Positions 16,701 through 19,045 of a stretch of DNA of 19,045 nucleotides are shown piece after piece (positions within the stretch are counted from its first letter, which is position 1; each line of letters starts with the position of its first letter). This DNA comes from JAPLKX01 sp035530195. Lineage in GTDB: Bacteria > Hydrogenedentota > Hydrogenedentia > Hydrogenedentales > SLHB01. The stretch lies in contig DATKVG010000053.1 in assembly GCA_035530195.1 (NCBI GenBank), positions 1-19,045 on the forward strand, given 5' to 3'. The position numbers were made by a program, and so were the translations under genes. The notes under the pieces were generated by a model. That model worked only from the letters and a program-made list of their open reading frames with translations, made no database searches and was not told the DNA's origin.

Positions 16701-17280
16701 TGTTGCTGCGGCGCGCATCGGCTCGCGCCTCGTCAATCTCGTCGCCCAGCACGTCTGTCAGCCGGCGGCCCAGCTCGTCTCGCGCTCGTTGGAGGCGTTT
16801 GGCCGCCGCATCAGGGGTGATTTCGAGCAGGGCCGCAATCTCGCGCGCTTTTTTCTTCATAAAATAGCGGAGCACGAGCACTTCCCGTGCGTCCGCGTCC
16901 AGATGCTCGATCTGTTCCCAGAGAATCCGGTGCATCTCCTCGCGAACAGGGTCAGGCACGTGAGCCTTCTCCACCTCGGCGGAGAGCGGCCGGCCGGAAT
17001 CGCGCAGGCGTTTTCGCAACAGGTCCGAACTGGCATTCCGGGCGACCCGCACCAGCCACGGGCCGATATGACGGCGGTGAGCCATCTGGTCGAGGTGCTG
17101 GTAAAAGCGGATAAACGTTTCCTGAGCGACGTCTTCAGCATCGGCGGCATTCTTCAGCCGCGCGAACGCCACCCCGTGGACCACCCCCGCGTACCGGTCC
17201 ACCAGCACCCGGAACGCGCCCTCATTCCCCCCCAGCGCCTTGCGCATCACCGCCCGGTCCGAATGCAGTAAGGCCAGCAT
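13750..17280 (-). CDS. Fusion protein B: ECF sigma factor with membrane segment and carboxypeptidase-regulatory-like repeats
   Basis: A 1176-aa paralogue of fusion protein A. The first 250 residues align with A without gaps. Region 2 includes NAADAEDVAQETFIRFY and IGPWLVRVARNASSDLLRKR. Region 4 includes REVLVLRYFMKKKAREIAALLEITPDAAAKRLQRARDEL. The segment RIMVAVLATPAAWKAS and the following Ala-rich stretch are nearly the same as in A, and the hydrophobic helix is about 231-248 (AATVAVIASLAILGYLGY). An acidic/Ala-rich linker (265-310) precedes about nine Ig-like repeats, e.g. GGVVTDLQGKPIKSAFV, SGRVVNRDTGEPVPNINI and EGEVVDRAGAPIGDAVV. FEPIASPGAGGP is in the penultimate unit and VVRVVPGSTAEVDLVFENR at the end. 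Start ATG 17278-17280 has GAGGAGGG at 17288-17295. The protein appears intact. It is probably a membrane-anchored sigma factor responding through the stalk, by inference from topology. Confidence 0.85.
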   Translation of the reverse strand: MLALLHSDRAVMRKALGGNEGAFRVLVDRYAGVVHGVAFARLKNAADAEDVAQETFIRFYQHLDQMAHRRHIGPWLVRVARNASSDLLRKRLRDSGRPLSAEVEKAHVPDPVREEMHRILWEQIEHLDADAREVLVLRYFMKKKAREIAALLEITPDAAAKRLQRARDELGRRLTDVLGDEIDEARADARRSNRIMVAVLATPAAWKASASGAAAAVTAAGVATGAGAAKLAATVAVIASLAILGYLGYELYSRPYEAQDITAASTFEVVENEAAPEAIKTAPANQAQTSDAAESAEAAAASMDGESAVPAVYAVIRGTVIFEDGQPAVGARVTLDNQEDLDQYERSTAAGVEDLEPVEPISYSAMTDAAGKYEIRDVYIATGNEKMPRYRLFGEKGGLYGEVPDLRLTHLQREMTCDFKLLPSGSLGGVVTDLQGKPIKSAFVATGEQQTPAGDRRSRYLWTGDDGLFLMEHLLPGSCRLYVSGPGHLPVTTGFLAVGTTNNVVRLDPGNFISGRVVNRDTGEPVPNINISGHTQGRDQVWLNGKTDSAGNFTVTGCLPGVYALGISPKRKTVLPVTLIEPSTVTIGNEPIRGLELKAAEGATVRGHVYDDETGGLVKGEASVIASGSNRAGSRFQKVLEDGTYELIGLPWEKLDISVICQNRPRYQGTLTINPDDSPLTHDIHLPRRRSFGGTVVDEAGNPVAGASVFAVCPGERFEVGDAVSDTAGCFKLFVTRKEVPSTLYFQAMHETAYSPPAGPYAFKSDAQDIVLRLSTAGRLEGEVVDRAGAPIGDAVVCAIPAETDKVFLYRSSGHIALEVNQGRSVNAMVKPDGSFSYSKLLPGRYTLHVYPFSSLPGSPVATAETTVQTGMTVRARLVVDMSGFGGVEGTVTLDGKPFAGQNIVVQPVSQKWVCPYYIQTDEGGQYAVRNILPGEVEVTLGTSYGSEKGLKQKQVAQINSGEVTRIVFDIAAGHAAAEGYVLCQGQPAVNVEVVFEPIASPGAGGPSARTDAQGYYKRVDLPEGAYRVVATLTDYTTWPETKISQAIDAEVTPDQTARIDFELVGGQLAGTIAGLKPGERALVGVFPPDTVLTEWSVEALEALGEKMVRSTTVDRDGPFSINGMQEGDYLVGAVTLPAEGNLDTQAMLEGRLAVSPVVRVVPGSTAEVDLVFENR

Positions 17281-17301
17281 CGCCGCGCCCTCCTCTGCTT
17301 A

Positions 17302-17331
17302 TAATACGTCAACAGAGGCAAAACTTGGACA
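17302..17331 (-). promoter_or_regulatory. ECF-type promoter-like element of fusion gene B
   Basis: On the - strand, TGTCCAAGTTTTGC (17318-17331) begins 49 bases before the ATG, with CGTATTA (17302-17308) 17 nt after TGTCCA. Twelve of the first 14 bases match the element before fusion gene A. Confidence 0.5.
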
Positions 17332-17340
17332 AACGTATTT

Positions 17341-17367
17341 CGGTGGGGTCGCGCTCCCGCGCGACCG
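17341..17367. repeat. 27-nt GC-rich intergenic repeat, copy 2
   Basis: This copy differs from 5095-5121 at two positions. It contains a perfect stem-loop GGTCGCGC-TCCC-GCGCGACC. It lies immediately upstream (by - strand transcription) of the promoter-like element of fusion gene B. The rest of the 213-base gap 17281-17493 shows a GGC-rich run at 17371-17386 and a weak CCGC-TTTTT-GCGG hairpin near 17406, but no gene. Confidence 0.6.
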
Positions 17368-17493
17368 GCTAGCGGCGGCGGCGGCGCTCCATAGGCAGCC
17401 TGTCCCCGCTTTTTGCGGCGGCATCTTCATCGTTTACGGAGGTGGCCAAAGCCGCACGCAAAACTGTTGCAGTTTGTTCGCGTTCATCCGTTC

Positions 17494-19045
17494 CTACTCG
17501 AACACGAGCGCCACTTCAGCAGGGGCGCCTGGCCTGACCCGCAAAACAGGGCTCACGGCGATCCGGCCGCCGAGCATCGCCTCGGCGTTCATTTGGCCTT
17601 CTTCAGGGATGGTGACGGCGCCGACAATGTACTCGCCTTCGCTGATACCGTCGAAGGAGAACGGCCCGTCCGTTTTGGCTTCGGTAAACTTGATCATGTG
17701 TTCACCCAGGACGTCGAGTGCCTCCACCGACCATTCGGGCAGTTGAGCGTCGCCAGGGAAGAGCGCCACGAAAGCCTTCTCCTCGGGCTTCAACCCGCTG
17801 ATTGTGCCGTGAATCTCGCAGCCCATGAGCTCGAAGTCGATCCGGGCCGTCTGGCCGGAGACTACTTCCGCCTGCACCGTCTGCATCATGCCCGTATACC
17901 GAGCTTCCACGCGGTAGACGCCGTCCGGGATCTGTTCGACCTTGTACCATCCTTCCTGATTTGTTGTTGCGGTGGGCCCGCCGGCGCCGGGGCTGTCCAA
18001 CGGCTCGAACGTGATTTGCGCGTAGGGCGGTGGCGATCCGTTTACCGTGACATAGCCCTCGGCGCCCGCCTGCCCGCCTTCAAGCACAAAATCTACCCTC
18101 GTTACCTCACCGGAAACGACGTCGGCCGTTAGTTGTTTCCGCGTGCCGCTGCTGCCCCGGGAGAACTGAGGTTCGAGCGTCACTTTGACCTGCCCGGGCG
18201 CAATCCCGTACACGGAGTACTGGCCGTCCGGCCCCGTCTGTAAAAACAGGATCCGCAGCCATTTTGCGCCAACCGGCTCGACCATTATTTGCTGGTCCGG
18301 CAGCGGTTTTCCGTCCATCAGGGCAGTCCCCTCAATTCCGCCGAACCACGATATGTCCAGTACCAGATGTGCCTTTGTTGTTCGCCCCGGATGTACGGCC
18401 GCCGACGCCGTCGCTACCGCCGCTCTCGGGGTGCTCGCGCTGGCGTAGACCTCCAGCGTGTACTGGCCCGGGCGCAGTTTTGCATACTCGAACCGGCCGC
18501 CGCTTTTCAACCGTATATTCACGCTTTTGCCCCCGTTGATCTCCCCATCCACGCCCACTCCCGCGAACGGTGAATCAGAGGAACTTACCACAATCAAGGC
18601 ATCCGTAGACGCAGGTACGACCGCCACAACCGCGTTTTCCACGGGAACGCCCGACTGGTCGACCACTTCACCCTCCAGCCGACCCGACCTCACCACCTTC
18701 AACACCAGACCGCTTCTCGATTCTTTGAACCGGTGAGGACCCGATGGCGCACTGTATCCGGCATCGGCGACGGCCTGGATGTACACTGTCGACGGCATTC
18801 TCTGTCCTTCCGGAAACAACCGAAACCGGCCTGACGTGTCGCTCAACGACCAGACCGCCAACCGGGCGTCGGACGCCGCAGTCGCGTAAACCGAGGCGCC
18901 CGGCACCGGGTTGTTGACCTCGTCGACCACCGTCCCCGCCAGCACCGGACGGCGGGGAAGCCGGATCTCGTGGTTCTCCTTGACTTCCCCCGGTTTCAAC
19001 GACACAACGCCGTTGTACCGCTCGGCCGAACTGCGAACCGGGCCA
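17494..19045 (-). CDS. Fusion protein C (partial): carboxypeptidase-regulatory-like repeat protein, N-terminus beyond the window
   Basis: At least 516 codons are open to the window edge; the GTG at 19003-19005 is internal, because the frame continues upstream without a stop and aligns with A and B there. Five Ig-like repeats are visible: AGTVVDEVNNPVPGASVYA, EGEVVDQSGVPVENAVVA, EGTALMDGKPLPDQQIMV, EGYVTVNGSPPPYAQITFEP and HGTISGLKPEEKAFVALFP. FEPLDSPGAGGP and the ending AMLGGRIAVSPVLRVRPGAPAEVALVFE match protein B especially closely. By homology the missing N-terminal half would carry a sigma factor and membrane helix, but that is not seen. The stop is 213 bases upstream of gene B and on the same strand. 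Confidence 0.8.
   Translation of the reverse strand, partial: GPVRSSAERYNGVVSLKPGEVKENHEIRLPRRPVLAGTVVDEVNNPVPGASVYATAASDARLAVWSLSDTSGRFRLFPEGQRMPSTVYIQAVADAGYSAPSGPHRFKESRSGLVLKVVRSGRLEGEVVDQSGVPVENAVVAVVPASTDALIVVSSSDSPFAGVGVDGEINGGKSVNIRLKSGGRFEYAKLRPGQYTLEVYASASTPRAAVATASAAVHPGRTTKAHLVLDISWFGGIEGTALMDGKPLPDQQIMVEPVGAKWLRILFLQTGPDGQYSVYGIAPGQVKVTLEPQFSRGSSGTRKQLTADVVSGEVTRVDFVLEGGQAGAEGYVTVNGSPPPYAQITFEPLDSPGAGGPTATTNQEGWYKVEQIPDGVYRVEARYTGMMQTVQAEVVSGQTARIDFELMGCEIHGTISGLKPEEKAFVALFPGDAQLPEWSVEALDVLGEHMIKFTEAKTDGPFSFDGISEGEYIVGAVTIPEEGQMNAEAMLGGRIAVSPVLRVRPGAPAEVALVFE

Noticed and set aside
17281..17493. Small gene in the gap between C and B
   Set aside because: No frame has both a ribosome binding site and plausible composition; the gap is explained by the repeat, hairpin and promoter-like element.

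Overview
The window looks like part of a GC-rich bacterial chromosome. Nine protein genes cover almost all of it. Four on the + strand (about 1-5.06 kb) form a one-carbon/folate operon. Five on the - strand (about 5.25-19.05 kb) form an unusual paralogous array of giant sigma-factor fusions and WD40 lipoproteins. The longest gaps are 233, 213, 191 and 139 bases, and each is described below. I see no tRNA, rRNA, CRISPR array or transposase. The style (ECF sigma factors with huge C-terminal extensions, exported WD40 propellers, a GntR-LacI hybrid regulator, folate C1 enzymes) suggests a Planctomycetes/Hydrogenedentes-like or related environmental lineage. That placement is an inference from gene content, not a marker-based assignment.

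Region 1 (41-5059, + strand): a GntR-type regulator with a LacI-type sensor domain is followed after 1 nt by a methylenetetrahydrofolate reductase carrying an N-terminal cysteine-rich MetV-like domain. Next come a methyl-THF:corrinoid methyltransferase-type (AcsE/MtgA-like) protein and formate-THF ligase (fhs). Together these cover much of a folate methyl branch, run either from formate to methyl groups or in reverse for methyl-group oxidation. folD, a corrinoid protein and CODH/ACS are not in the window. The regulator as first gene suggests induction by a small ligand.

Region 2 (5060-5250): the convergent boundary holds a 27-nt GC-rich repeat (second copy at 17341), a perfect 8-bp stem-loop and a 9-nt tandem array.

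Region 3 (5251-19045, all - strand). In transcription order: a partial fusion protein C (truncated by the window end), fusion protein B (1176 aa), two adjacent WD40 lipoproteins (760 and 751 aa), and fusion protein A (1184 aa). A and B each start with a complete ECF sigma factor (regions 2 and 4). An Ala-rich segment with a predicted membrane helix follows, then about nine carboxypeptidase-regulatory-like (Ig-like) repeats. Both share an almost identical promoter-like element (TGTCCA-N2-TTTTGC plus CGTATTA/CGATTA) about 50 bp before the ATG. No separate anti-sigma gene is present. The lipoproteins carry a lipobox, two InlB-like B repeats and 14 WD40 blades. My working idea is a family of membrane-tethered sigma factors with surface-exposed sensory stalks, genetically paired with surface WD40 lipoproteins. 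The architecture is read directly; the mechanism is inference.
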